NCBI RefSeq assembly: GCF_015140455.1
Contig: NZ_AP024094.1
Location: 2,914,001-2,978,000, forward strand
Direction of reading: 5' to 3'
Origin: Jeongeupia sp. HS-3
GTDB lineage: Bacteria; Pseudomonadota; Gammaproteobacteria; Burkholderiales; Chitinibacteraceae
DNA length: 64,000 bases
Part shown: in pieces, positions 54,435 through 63,443 of the stretch
How the letters are laid out: each line of letters starts with the position of its first letter
How positions within the stretch are numbered: the first letter of the stretch is position 1
Notes under the pieces: model-generated
Seen by the model: only the letters and a program-made list of their open reading frames with translations
Databases searched by the model: none
Told to the model about the DNA's origin: nothing
Translations under genes and position numbers: made by a program

Positions 54435-55091
54435 ATGAAGACCACGCTGAAAATCGATTTTGTTTCCGATGTTTCCTGCCCGTGGTGCGCCATCGGTCTG
54501 GCATCGCTGTTGCAGGCCGCCGAGCAGGTGGCCGATGCGGTGACGCTGGATCTGCACTTTCAGCCCTTCGAGCTGAATCCGCAGCTCGGGCCCGAAGGGC
54601 AGGACGTGGCCGAGCATCTGATGGACAAATACGGCATGGATGCCGAGCAGCTGGCGCAAAACCAGGAGGCGATCCGCGCGCGCGGCGCCGAGCTGGGTTT
54701 TACCTTCAATATGGCCGGGCGCCGGGCGTACAACACCTTTGATGCGCACCGCCTGCTGTACTGGGCCGGCGAGCTGGGTGAAAACAGGCAACTGGCGCTG
54801 AAACAGGCGCTGCTCGCCGCTAATTTCACCCACGGCCAGAACGTCAGTGACGTTGAAACGCTGGTGACACTGGCCCAAACGGTGGGGCTGGATAGCGATG
54901 AGGCACGCGCCGTACTCGGCAGCGATCGCTACGCCGGCGAGGTACGCGAGCAGCAGGCGTTCTACCAGCAGCAGGGCATTTCCTCGGTGCCGGCGGTGAT
55001 CATCAACGAGCAATACCTGATCTCGGGTGGCCAGCCGCCGGAGACTTTCGCCAAGGCTTTGCGGCAGATTGCCAGCGGCGACGCCGGCTGA
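54435..55091 (+). CDS. DsbA-family oxidoreductase, FrnE-like
   Basis: A cytoplasmic thioredoxin-fold protein of 218 residues with the active site SCPWCAIG (Cys15, Cys18) near the N-terminus and no signal peptide. FQPFELNPQLGPEGQDVAEHL, FNTFDAHRLLYWA-like NTFDAHRLLYWAGELG and GISSVPAVIINEQYLISGGQ are typical of FrnE/2-hydroxychromene isomerase-like DsbA proteins. These are linked to oxidative stress in some bacteria; the exact substrate is unknown. It precedes the DUF1289 gene by 50 bases on the same strand. Confidence 0.87.
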   Translation: MKTTLKIDFVSDVSCPWCAIGLASLLQAAEQVADAVTLDLHFQPFELNPQLGPEGQDVAEHLMDKYGMDAEQLAQNQEAIRARGAELGFTFNMAGRRAYNTFDAHRLLYWAGELGENRQLALKQALLAANFTHGQNVSDVETLVTLAQTVGLDSDEARAVLGSDRYAGEVREQQAFYQQQGISSVPAVIINEQYLISGGQPPETFAKALRQIASGDAG

Positions 55092-55141
55092 CGGCTGTAG
55101 CACGGCGGTACAATGGCGGCTTGCCGATTCAAAGCTCCGCC

Positions 55142-55507
55142 ATGACCGATTACCCCACGCCGCCGGGCCTGCCTTCACCCTGCGTCGGCCGCTGCGCGCT
55201 CGATACCGGCGGCCAGACCTGTACCGGCTGCCGCCGCACCCTCGCCGAGATTACCGCCTGGTCAAGCATGGATGACGCCGGCAAGGCTGAGGTATGGGCG
55301 CGGCTGCGTGGTCTGCAGGCGCCACAGCCGCGTGGCAAAGTCTGCTCGCATTGCGGCGCTGGCTTTGATTGCGGCACCGGTGGCGCAAACGGCGGTTGCT
55401 GGTGCGCCGATCTGCCACCGGCAATGCCGTGGCCACCATCGGCCGATTGCCTTTGTCCCGGCTGCCTGCGGGCATCGATCGACGAGATGGCGCGCCAGCG
55501 CGGCTGA
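55142..55507 (+). CDS. DUF1289 and cysteine-rich CWC fusion protein
   Basis: A 121-residue protein with two small cysteine-rich modules. The first is DUF1289 (about 12-58: SPCVGRCALDTGGQTCTGCR, then RTLAEITAWSSMDD). The second is a CWC-type module (about 66-115: KVCSHCGAGFDCGTGGANGG, then CWCADLP and CLCPGCL). Fourteen or so cysteines suggest zinc or Fe-S binding. Both are uncharacterised. The ATG at 55142 is chosen for its position at the DUF1289 start; an earlier in-frame ATG overlaps the promoter zone. Confidence 0.82.
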   Translation: MTDYPTPPGLPSPCVGRCALDTGGQTCTGCRRTLAEITAWSSMDDAGKAEVWARLRGLQAPQPRGKVCSHCGAGFDCGTGGANGGCWCADLPPAMPWPPSADCLCPGCLRASIDEMARQRG

Positions 55508-55528
55508 TCTCATCGGCGATGACATGAA

Positions 55529-55566
55529 AAAAACGGCGCACTTCTTATCGGAAGTGCGCCGTTTTT
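55529..55566. terminator. Bidirectional terminator
   Basis: Perfect 16-base arms (AAAAACGGCGCACTTC and complement) around TTATCG, between the convergent DUF1289/CWC and ABC transporter genes. Confidence 0.92.
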
Positions 55567-55578
55567 GCGAACGAAGGC

Positions 55579-57432
55579 TTAATGGACGACTTCTGCGCCA
55601 TCCTCGCTCTCTTCGCCAAGGAAGCCGCCGCTCTGGTGCGCCCATAGTCGCGCATACAGGCCGCCCCGCGCCAGCAGTTCGGCATGGCTGCCGGCCTCGA
55701 CGATCATGCCCTTGTCGAGCACGATCAGCTTGTCCATCGCGGCGATCGTCGACAGCCGGTGGGCGATGGCGACGACGGTCTTGCCTTCCATCAGCCGGTA
55801 CAGGCTGGTCTGGATGGCCGCTTCGACTTCCGAATCGAGCGCGCTGGTCGCTTCATCGAGCAGCAGAATCGGCGCGTCCTTGAGCATCACCCGCGCAATC
55901 GCCACGCGCTGGCGCTGGCCGCCCGAGAGCTTCACCCCGCGCTCGCCGACATGTGCCTCGTAGCCGCTGCGACCCTTCGGATCGGTCAGTGTCAGGATGA
56001 AATCGTGTGCTTCGGCGCGATGCGCCGCGGCGATCATCGCCTCGTCGCTGGCATCGGGGCGACCGTAAAGCAGGTTGTCGCGTACCGAGCGGTGCAGCAG
56101 CGAGGTGTCCTGCGTGACCATGCCGATCTGCGCGCGCAGGCTGTCCTGGGTGACGCGGGCAATATCCTGCCCGTCGATCAGGATGCGGCCCTGTTCGAGG
56201 TCGTAAAAGCGCAGCAGCAGATTCACCAGCGTCGATTTGCCCGCGCCAGAACGTCCGACCAGGCCGATCTTTTCGCCGGGACGGATGGTCAGGTCCAAAT
56301 GCTCGACCACCGGGCGTTTGCCGCCGTAGGCAAAGCCGACGTTCTCGAACCGGATTTCGCCTTGCGGCACTTGCAATGGCTTGGCATCGGTCGCATCGGT
56401 GATCGCGATCGGTCGCGACAGCGTGCTGATACCGTCCTGCACCGTACCGATCTGCTCGAATAGATTGGCCATTTCCCACATGATCCAGTGCGCGATGCCG
56501 TTGAGCCGCAGCGCCATCGCCGTCGCCGCGGCCACCGCGCCCACGCCGACCTCGCCGCGCGTCCACAGCCACAGCGTGGCGCCGGTGGTGGCGGCGATCA
56601 GCAGCATGTTCAGCGTGTGGTTGACGATCTCGAAACCGCTGACCAGCCGCATCTGCCGGTAAGCGGTCTGCATGAATTCCTGCATCGCGGTTTTGACGAA
56701 ACCCGCTTCGCGGTTGGTGTGGCTGAACAGCTTGACCGTGGCGATATTGGTGTAGGCGTCGGTGACGCGCCCGGTCATCAGGCTGCGGGCATCGGCCTGC
56801 GCCTTGGCGGCCTTGCCCAGCCGCGGCACGAAGTACCACACCGCCAGCAGGTACAAGGCCAGCCAGCCCAGAAAGGGCACGACCAGAATCCAATCGAAAC
56901 GGCCGACTACGGCGAGCATGGTGATGAAATAGATCACCACGAATACCAGGATGTCGGAAATGATCATCACCGTTTCGCGCACCGCCAGTGCGGTTTGCAT
57001 CACCTTGGCCGAGACGCGGCCGGCGAATTCATCCTGATAGAAACTCATGCTCTGGCCGAGCAGATGGCGGTGGAAGTTCCAGCGCAAACGCATCGGGAAA
57101 TTGCCGGCCAGCGCCTGGTATTTGCACAGCGCCTGTAGCGCGATCACCAGCGGACTGGCGAGCAGAATGCCGCCGAGCAGCAGCAGGGTATTGCCGTGCT
57201 GCTGCCATAGCTCGGCAGGCGGCACCTTGCTGAGCCAGTCGACGATGGTGCCCATCATCGAGAACAGCAGCGCTTCGAACGCGCCAATCAGCGCGGTGAG
57301 CGTGATCACCAGCGCAATCAAGCCGCGCATGCCGGCGGTGCCGGCCCAGATAAAGGCGAAGAAACCCTTGGGCGGTTGCGCCGGCTGGGCGTCGGGATAG
57401 GGTTGCACCCGTTTTTCAAACCAGTTGAACAA
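55579..57432 (-). CDS. ABC exporter, fused permease and ATPase (MsbA-like)
   Basis: A half-transporter of 617 residues: six-helix ABC transmembrane domain (about 30-330), then the ATPase with Walker A GRSGAGKST near 392, signature LSGGQRQRVAIAR near 500 and Walker B ILLLDEATSALDSE near 522. It works as a homodimer or with another half-transporter; the substrate is unknown. The likely start is TTG at 57432 (reading LFNWFEKRVQPYPDAQPAQP), because AAGGAG lies 5 bases upstream and homologues begin here. Codons upstream of it are unrelated. Confidence 0.88.
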   Translation of the reverse strand: MFNWFEKRVQPYPDAQPAQPPKGFFAFIWAGTAGMRGLIALVITLTALIGAFEALLFSMMGTIVDWLSKVPPAELWQQHGNTLLLLGGILLASPLVIALQALCKYQALAGNFPMRLRWNFHRHLLGQSMSFYQDEFAGRVSAKVMQTALAVRETVMIISDILVFVVIYFITMLAVVGRFDWILVVPFLGWLALYLLAVWYFVPRLGKAAKAQADARSLMTGRVTDAYTNIATVKLFSHTNREAGFVKTAMQEFMQTAYRQMRLVSGFEIVNHTLNMLLIAATTGATLWLWTRGEVGVGAVAAATAMALRLNGIAHWIMWEMANLFEQIGTVQDGISTLSRPIAITDATDAKPLQVPQGEIRFENVGFAYGGKRPVVEHLDLTIRPGEKIGLVGRSGAGKSTLVNLLLRFYDLEQGRILIDGQDIARVTQDSLRAQIGMVTQDTSLLHRSVRDNLLYGRPDASDEAMIAAAHRAEAHDFILTLTDPKGRSGYEAHVGERGVKLSGGQRQRVAIARVMLKDAPILLLDEATSALDSEVEAAIQTSLYRLMEGKTVVAIAHRLSTIAAMDKLIVLDKGMIVEAGSHAELLARGGLYARLWAHQSGGFLGEESEDGAEVVH

Positions 57433-57720
57433 AACGACTCCTTGGATAAAGGCGAGCGCCGGGGGCGGCTTGTGGCCGGCCACGGCTAGGAAAATATGCG
57501 GAACAGATGCCGATAAGGTTACGCCAAACCATTGCTTGGCTTGCAGGTGAACCGATGTCAGACCCAGGGATGGCCGAAATGTTCGCCAATCGGGCAAGCC
57601 GGGCATAAATTTCAGTTGTTACGCACGACCGAATACTGAGTTTCCTCAGTGAAGCCGGAGCGCTTGGCGAAGTACACTCGCGGGCGCAGTCTATTTTTTC
57701 ACGTTTGCGGGACACCTATC

Positions 57721-59088
57721 TTGGATGACACAACCCAACACGATGGTCTAAAGCGCGGGCTGAAGAACCGTCACATCCAGCTGATCGCGCTTGGTGGCGC
57801 CATTGGCACCGGGCTTTTCCTCGGTTCGGCCAGCGTACTCAAGGCCGCCGGGCCGTCGATGATTCTCGGCTATGCCATCGGCGGCATTATCGCCTTCATG
57901 ATCATGCGCCAGCTTGGCGAGATGGTCGCACAAGAACCGGTCGCCGGTTCGTTCAGCCACTTCGCCTACAAATACTGGGGCGATTTCCCGGGCTTTCTGT
58001 CGGGCTGGAACTACTGGGTGCTGTACGTGCTGGTGAGCATGGCCGAGCTGACCGCGGTTGGCGTGTACGTCAATTACTGGTGGCCGGCGGTGCCGCCGTG
58101 GCTGTCGGCGCTGATGTTCTTCGCCGTGATCAACGCGATCAACCTTGCCAATGTGAAGTTCTATGGCGAGGCCGAGTTCTGGTTCGCGATCATCAAGGTG
58201 GTGGCGGTGATCGGCATGATCGTGTTCGGCGGCTATCTGCTGATTTCGGGCACCGGCGGCCCGCAAGCGTCGATCACCAATCTGTGGAACGACGGCGGCT
58301 TCTTCCCGCACGGCTTCTCCGGGCTGTTCATGATGCTGGCGGTGATCATGTTCTCGTTCGGCGGGCTGGAGCTGATCGGCATTACCGCGGCCGAGGCCGA
58401 CGATCCGCAAAAGAGCATCCCCAAGGCGGTGAATCAGGTGATCTACCGGATACTGATTTTCTACATCGGCGCGCTGACGGTGCTGCTGTCGCTGTTTCCG
58501 TGGAGCCAGGTCGCCCAGGGCGGCAGTCCCTTCGTGATGATCTTTTCGCAGATCGGCGAGGGCTGGGTCGCCAATGTGCTCAACTTCGTCGTACTGACCG
58601 CGGCGCTGTCGGTCTACAACAGCGGCGTCTACGCCAACAGCCGCATGCTTTATGGTCTGGCGCAGCAGGGCAACGCGCCCAAGGTGCTCGCCCACGTCGA
58701 CGGCCGTGGCGTGCCGGTGCCGGCGATTGCGCTGTCGGGGCTGGCGACGTTCTCCTGTGTGATCATCAACTACCTGATCCCGGCCGAGGCGCTCGGCGTG
58801 TTGATGGCGCTGGTCGTGGCCGCGCTGGTGCTCAACTGGGCGCTGATCAGCCTGACCCACTTCAAGTTCCGCAAGGCCATGGTCGCGCAGGGCGAGAAGC
58901 TGGTGTTCAAGTCGTTCTGGTATCCGCTCAGCAACTGGATCTGCCTCGCTTTCATGGCGATGATCATCGTGATTCTGGCGATGACGCCGGGGATGTCGGT
59001 GTCGGTGTGGCTGGTGCCGGTGTGGCTGCTGCTGATGTGGGCTGGCTACGTGTGGAAGCAACGCAAGGCGGCGCAGGCCAAGCACTGA
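57721..59088 (+). CDS. aroP: Aromatic amino acid permease AroP
   Basis: Proton symporter of the AAT/APC family importing Phe, Tyr and Trp. It is 455 residues (E. coli AroP 457) with twelve helices. LKRGLKNRHIQLIALGGAIG, PVAGSFSHFAYKYWG, NYWVLYVLVSMAELTAVG and FSFGGLELIGITAAEADDPQ match AroP far better than ProY or other family members. The start is uncertain: TTG at 57721 gives the AroP-like N-terminus; a GTG at 57649 would add 24 unlikely residues. Neither has a strong ribosome site. Monocistronic. Confidence 0.88.
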   Translation: MDDTTQHDGLKRGLKNRHIQLIALGGAIGTGLFLGSASVLKAAGPSMILGYAIGGIIAFMIMRQLGEMVAQEPVAGSFSHFAYKYWGDFPGFLSGWNYWVLYVLVSMAELTAVGVYVNYWWPAVPPWLSALMFFAVINAINLANVKFYGEAEFWFAIIKVVAVIGMIVFGGYLLISGTGGPQASITNLWNDGGFFPHGFSGLFMMLAVIMFSFGGLELIGITAAEADDPQKSIPKAVNQVIYRILIFYIGALTVLLSLFPWSQVAQGGSPFVMIFSQIGEGWVANVLNFVVLTAALSVYNSGVYANSRMLYGLAQQGNAPKVLAHVDGRGVPVPAIALSGLATFSCVIINYLIPAEALGVLMALVVAALVLNWALISLTHFKFRKAMVAQGEKLVFKSFWYPLSNWICLAFMAMIIVILAMTPGMSVSVWLVPVWLLLMWAGYVWKQRKAAQAKH

Positions 59089-59103
59089 TCTGGTGCTGGC
59101 CAG

Positions 59104-59142
59104 CACAGACAAAGGGGGAGGCGGCCTCCCCCTTTGTCTGTG
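59104..59142. terminator. Long hairpin downstream of aroP
   Basis: A 39-base near-perfect palindrome with 18-19-base arms (CACAGACAAAGGGGGAGG and complement) starting 16 bases after the aroP stop. The T run is inside the stem, so it may act as a terminator or a 3'-end stabiliser. Confidence 0.7.
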
Positions 59143-59380
59143 AGGGCGCTGGTACCTACTGATTTTGACGCCGAAATTGGCCAAGCCAATCTGCGGATCG
59201 TTGCTGACCGCCATGCCTGGATGAGTAAGGTGCGCAAAGTGTCGGCGATGGTTTTTTCGATGCCAAGCGGGCATCCGGCGTCTGAACTTATCGGAGGCCA
59301 CGGGCAAGGTTAGTAGTTCCATTACACCTTGCCATTCGTTGCAGATAATTGCCTCACACAGCTATGTCAAGGAGCGCAGC

Positions 59381-61246
59381 ATGAGCCAGCGTCGGACACC
59401 TGAAACCCCGGACTCAGCAACGACAGCAGGCGTCGACGCCGAGCGCCGATCGTTCCTGTTAAGCGCAGCCATCACCGCAGGCGCGAGCATCCTTCCCTCC
59501 TTGACCGCCGGGGCGGCGCAAAGTCTGTCGGTAATGCAGGCTGGCATGGGCCCGCCGCTGCAGTTACCCGAGGGATACAACATCCTGCTGGTCACCGTGG
59601 ATCAGGAGCGCTATTTCGAAGGCGGCTATCCTTTCCCGGTGCCGGGACGGGAAAGGCTGATGCGCGAAGGCGTGACCTTTGCGCATCACGAGAACAATAC
59701 CAACGTCTGCACCTCATCGCGCTCGGTGATGTACACCGGCTGGCATATGCCACAGACCCGGATGTTCGACAATATTGGCCTGCCCTGGACCAAGGGGCTC
59801 AATCTTGATCCGGGGCTCGGCACGCTTGGCACGCTGCTGACCGGGGCCGGGTATTACTCGGCTTACAAGGGCAAGTGGCATCTGAGTGACGAGATCGATC
59901 ACGTCAACAATCCCGAAGACCTGGGGTTGCAGCCCACGGTCGAGCTGCACAAGATCATGGAGGGCTATGGCTTCAAGGATTACCACGGCATCGGTGACGT
60001 GATCGGCCTGTCTCAGGGTGGCTTCATGTACGACTCGGTGACCACGGGGCAGACGGTCAACTGGCTGCGCGGTACCGGACAGGAATTGCGGGACGCCGGC
60101 AAGCCGTGGTTCCTGGCGTTGAATCTCGTCAACCCGCACGATGTGATGTTCATCGACACCGACGAACCGGGCCAGAGTCAGCAATGGAAAGGCTCTATCA
60201 ACGACGGCGGCGTGGGCTTGATGCCGGCCCAGCCGCCTCAACACAAGCTCTACCGTGCCCGCTGGGATAAGGTGCCCTTGCCTGCCAGCCGCCACCAGCC
60301 GTTCAATGAAGCGGGCCGGCCTGCTGCGCATTGGGAATACCAGAAGGCGCGCGCCGCGATGGTTGGGCAGTTCCCGGACGAGGATCGCCGCTGGCGCAAA
60401 TTGCAGGATTATTACTTCAATTGCATCCGCGATTGTGACAGTCACTTGGTTCGCGTGCTGGACGAGCTGGACAATCTTGGCCTGACCGAGAAGACCATCA
60501 TCGTGTTCACCGCCGACCACGGCGAGCTGGGCGGCTATCACCAGATGCACGGCAAGGGCGCTTCGGTTTACCGGCAGCAGATGCATGTGCCGCTCATCAT
60601 CAAGCATCCGGCCTATCCTGGCGGCAAGACCTGCAAGGCGATGACCTGCCACCTCGATCTGGCGCCGACACTGCTCGGCCTGACCGGCCTGCCCGCCGCG
60701 CGCCGCGAGGCATTGCTCGGCAAGCGTAAAGGCAGGGATGCCTCGGGCCTGTTGGCCGCACCGGAGCGCGCGCCCGTCCACGCGGTGCGGGCGGCGAGCC
60801 TGTACTGTTACAGCATGCTGGTCTACACCGATGCCAACTATCTGGCGCAGGTGCAGAAGATCCGTACCCGCAAGGATATGACACCGGAGGCCAAGGCCGC
60901 CGCGACTGGTGAGCTGCAGATCGACCTGAGCAAGCGTTCGGGCATTCGCGCCATCAACGATGGCCGTTACAAGTTCGCCCGGTATTTCTCGCTGCGGCAG
61001 CACAACACGCCGACATCGATGGATGAGCTGCTGAAGCTCCACGATCTCGAACTGTTCGACCTGCAAAACGATCCGGGCGAAATGCACAACCTGGCCATCG
61101 ATCTCAAACGCAATGGCGAGCTGGTGATGGCCATGAATGCCAAGCTGAATGCGCTGATTGCCGAGGAGCTGGGCGTAGACGATGGCCACTATCTGCCATT
61201 GAGCGGCATGACCGGCTGGGCGGCGCATAGTAAAGCCATCGAGTGA
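59381..61246 (+). CDS. Tat-exported sulfatase (formylglycine type)
   Basis: A periplasmic or secreted sulfatase of 621 residues. ERRSFLLSAAITAGASILPS (21-40) is a twin-arginine signal. The formylglycine site is CTSSRSVMYTG with Cys110 and Arg114 (C-x-S/P-x-R type), which needs a cytoplasmic formylglycine-generating enzyme; none is in the window. Metal and active-site blocks ILLVTVDQER, KGKWHL and VFTADHGELGGYHQMHGKG are present. Folded export by Tat fits modification before export. The ATG at 59381 has AAGGAG upstream. The substrate is unknown. Monocistronic with a hairpin after it. Confidence 0.88.
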   Translation: MSQRRTPETPDSATTAGVDAERRSFLLSAAITAGASILPSLTAGAAQSLSVMQAGMGPPLQLPEGYNILLVTVDQERYFEGGYPFPVPGRERLMREGVTFAHHENNTNVCTSSRSVMYTGWHMPQTRMFDNIGLPWTKGLNLDPGLGTLGTLLTGAGYYSAYKGKWHLSDEIDHVNNPEDLGLQPTVELHKIMEGYGFKDYHGIGDVIGLSQGGFMYDSVTTGQTVNWLRGTGQELRDAGKPWFLALNLVNPHDVMFIDTDEPGQSQQWKGSINDGGVGLMPAQPPQHKLYRARWDKVPLPASRHQPFNEAGRPAAHWEYQKARAAMVGQFPDEDRRWRKLQDYYFNCIRDCDSHLVRVLDELDNLGLTEKTIIVFTADHGELGGYHQMHGKGASVYRQQMHVPLIIKHPAYPGGKTCKAMTCHLDLAPTLLGLTGLPAARREALLGKRKGRDASGLLAAPERAPVHAVRAASLYCYSMLVYTDANYLAQVQKIRTRKDMTPEAKAAATGELQIDLSKRSGIRAINDGRYKFARYFSLRQHNTPTSMDELLKLHDLELFDLQNDPGEMHNLAIDLKRNGELVMAMNAKLNALIAEELGVDDGHYLPLSGMTGWAAHSKAIE

Positions 61247-61293
61247 CGCCACTGATTGACAAGCGTGCCACGCGGCGCGTCTCTTCAACCGCA

Positions 61294-61320
61294 CCAAACC
61301 CGGCATCACGCCGGGTTTGG
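61294..61320 (+). terminator. Hairpin downstream of the sulfatase gene
   Basis: 11-base arms CCAAACCCGGC and GCCGGGTTTGG around ATCAC, 47 bases past the stop. The T run is within the stem and no T tract follows. Confidence 0.65.
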
Positions 61321-61443
61321 TCAAGCGCTGGCGTGCATGCGGCTGCATTCACAGTCAAACGTCACCGTTCGGGAAGCCCCGCGCACGACGCGGCGGTGTT
61401 TCGTCCGCAATAATCAAGCCTCCATCGACGTTCCGAGTCCGCC

Positions 61444-62193
61444 ATGCTGCAATTGATAGCCCATCCCGCCGGTATCCGTGAACTGCGTCTGGCGCGACCG
61501 CCGGTCAACGCGCTTGATCCGGCGCTGATCCGGGCGATCCGGCAGGCGATCGAGGCGGCGCCGGCCGATGGCGTTGCCGGGCTGGTGCTGTCGGGCGCGC
61601 CGGACATGTTCAGCGCCGGGCTCGATGTGCCGGCGCTGCTGGCGCTGGATCGCGATGCGCTGATGCCGGTGTGGGCCGATTTCTTCGGCATTTTCGCGGC
61701 GATTTCGAACTCGACGATTCCGGTGGTCGCGGCGATTACCGGCCACAGCCCGGCCGGCGGCGCGGTGATGGCGATCCATTGCGATTACCGCATCATGGCG
61801 GCCGGCGATTTTCGCATCGGCCTGAATGAAGTACAGGTCGGCCTCGTGGTGCCCGACTGTCTGCAACTGGCCTTGCGCCGTCTGGTCGGCGCGCGTCACG
61901 CCGAACGGCTGATGGTTGCCGGCGCGATGATTCCGGCGCAGAAGGCGCTGGAGATCGGCATGGTCGACGAGCTGGCCGAGGTCAATCAGGTCGTGCCGCG
62001 CGCGATCGAATGGCTGCAAGCGCTGCTGGCCTTGCCACGGCAGGCGATGCTGGCGACGCGGGCGATTGCCCGCGCCGACCTGCACGCCGCCTACGCCGGC
62101 CGGCTGCCGCTGGCCGAGGTGCAGGACAGATGGTGGTCCGACGAAACCCGCCAGACGATGCAGGCACTGGTGGCGCGGCTGAAGAACCGGTAG
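61444..62193 (+). CDS. Enoyl-CoA hydratase/isomerase family protein
   Basis: A 249-residue crotonase-fold protein. The oxyanion-hole blocks are MFSAGLDVPALL (near 60) and AITGHSPAGGAVMAIHCDYR (near 97), and NEVQVGLVVPD (near 130) holds the region of the catalytic acid. The glutamate usual at the first catalytic position of hydratases is replaced in the GHSPAGGA loop, so an isomerase (delta3-delta2-enoyl-CoA type) is at least as likely as a hydratase. The ATG begins at the domain. No operon partner; the next gene is a disrupted phosphatase on the other strand. Confidence 0.85.
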   Translation: MLQLIAHPAGIRELRLARPPVNALDPALIRAIRQAIEAAPADGVAGLVLSGAPDMFSAGLDVPALLALDRDALMPVWADFFGIFAAISNSTIPVVAAITGHSPAGGAVMAIHCDYRIMAAGDFRIGLNEVQVGLVVPDCLQLALRRLVGARHAERLMVAGAMIPAQKALEIGMVDELAEVNQVVPRAIEWLQALLALPRQAMLATRAIARADLHAAYAGRLPLAEVQDRWWSDETRQTMQALVARLKNR

Positions 62194-62367
62194 TTCTCCG
62201 CTCGCCGCGCCGGCGTCGTCCGCGTTACAGACCGAGCGCGGCGCGCAGTTCTGCCCTGGCCGGCGCGTATTCGTTCTGGAAATCGGCGTCGAGGAACAGT
62301 CGCTCTGCGATCAGCGCATTACGCTTCTCCGGCACCATATCGGCGAGCACCGTCGCCATCAGATAGC

Positions 62368-63438
62368 TGTCGCATCCCGGATGATAATCTAAGCCCTCGC
62401 AGCTGGCGACTTCACTGTGCCCGCCATGCGCTTGCTAAGCTGCGAGCTTCCCTGGCGAGGTCAGCCCGATGATCGTCCAACTGCACCAGCGCGCCCGCAC
62501 CACCTCGGCCATTCGTGCCGAAATCCAGACGGCGCCGACCAGCATACCCAACACCGAACTGGCATGTCGCTACGGCGTCACCGTGGATACCATTCGCAAA
62601 TGGCGCCAACGCCAGGACGTACAGGATCGTTCGCATACGGCGCATCGACTGCAAACCACGCTGACACCCGCGCAAGAAGCGGTCGCAGTACAACTGCGCC
62701 AAACCCTTAAGCTGGGGCTGGATGATTTGCTGGTGGTGATCCGCGAGTTCCTGCATCCGACGGTCTCCCGCTCCGGACTGGATCGCTGCCTGCGCCGCCA
62801 CGGCGTCGGCAGCCTGCATGCGCTCGAACCGACACAGCGGGCGCGCAACAGCAAACCCTTCAAGGATTACGACCCTGGCTTTGTCCATGTCGACGTCAAA
62901 TACCTGCCGCAAATGCCGGACGAAACCACCCGCCGCTATCTATTCGTCGCCATCGACCGCGCCACCCGCTGGGTGTTCGTGCAGATCAAGCCCAACAAGA
63001 CCGCTGCAAGCGCGAAGGCATTCCTGGCCGCCTTGGCCAAAGCCATCCCGTTTAAATTGCAGATCCTGTTGACCGACAACGGCAGTGAGTTCACCGATCG
63101 CTTGTTCAATAAAACCAAGACCGCCAGCGGCGAGCATGAGTTTGATCGGCTGTGCACAGCGCTGAACATTGAGCACCGGCTGACCAAACCGCGCCATCCG
63201 CAAACCAACGGCATGGTTGAGCGTTTCAACGGTCGAATCAGCGAGGTGCTGGCGACGCATCGCTTCCAGTCTGGTGAGGACTTGGCGCAGACGTTGCAGC
63301 GCTATGTGTGGCTGTACAACCAACACTTACCGCAACTGGCCTTGCAACACCGAACGCCGCTGCAGGCGATGAAAGATTGGCAGCAGCGACGGCCGGATTT
63401 ATTTGTTAAGCGCGTGGTGAATCGTCCGGGACTGGACA
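62368..63438 (+). mobile_element. IS481-family insertion sequence, copy 2 (1071 bp, intact)
   Basis: Starts TGTCGCATCCCGGATGAT and ends ATCGTCCGGGACTGGACA, imperfect terminal inverted repeats. A six-base target duplication GATAGC flanks it (62362-62367 and 63439-63444). It is inserted in the acid phosphatase gene and lies in the opposite orientation to copy 1, about 29 kb away. The two copies differ by a handful of substitutions and one base of length. Confidence 0.95.
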
Positions 63439-63443
63439 GATAG
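62469..63443 (+). CDS. IS481-family transposase
   Basis: A DDE transposase of 324 residues: N-terminal HTH (about 30-55: NTELACRYGVTVDTIRKWRQ), then an rve-type integrase core with Asp in VHVDVKYLPQM, Asp in LLTDNGSEFTDRL and Glu in NGMVERFNGRISE. Only one reading frame is used, as is normal for IS481. The stop codon TAG at 63441-63443 lies outside the element, in the duplicated target GATAGC; the element itself ends GGACA with the frame open. It is probably active, as no defect is visible. Confidence 0.94.
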   Translation: MIVQLHQRARTTSAIRAEIQTAPTSIPNTELACRYGVTVDTIRKWRQRQDVQDRSHTAHRLQTTLTPAQEAVAVQLRQTLKLGLDDLLVVIREFLHPTVSRSGLDRCLRRHGVGSLHALEPTQRARNSKPFKDYDPGFVHVDVKYLPQMPDETTRRYLFVAIDRATRWVFVQIKPNKTAASAKAFLAALAKAIPFKLQILLTDNGSEFTDRLFNKTKTASGEHEFDRLCTALNIEHRLTKPRHPQTNGMVERFNGRISEVLATHRFQSGEDLAQTLQRYVWLYNQHLPQLALQHRTPLQAMKDWQQRRPDLFVKRVVNRPGLDR

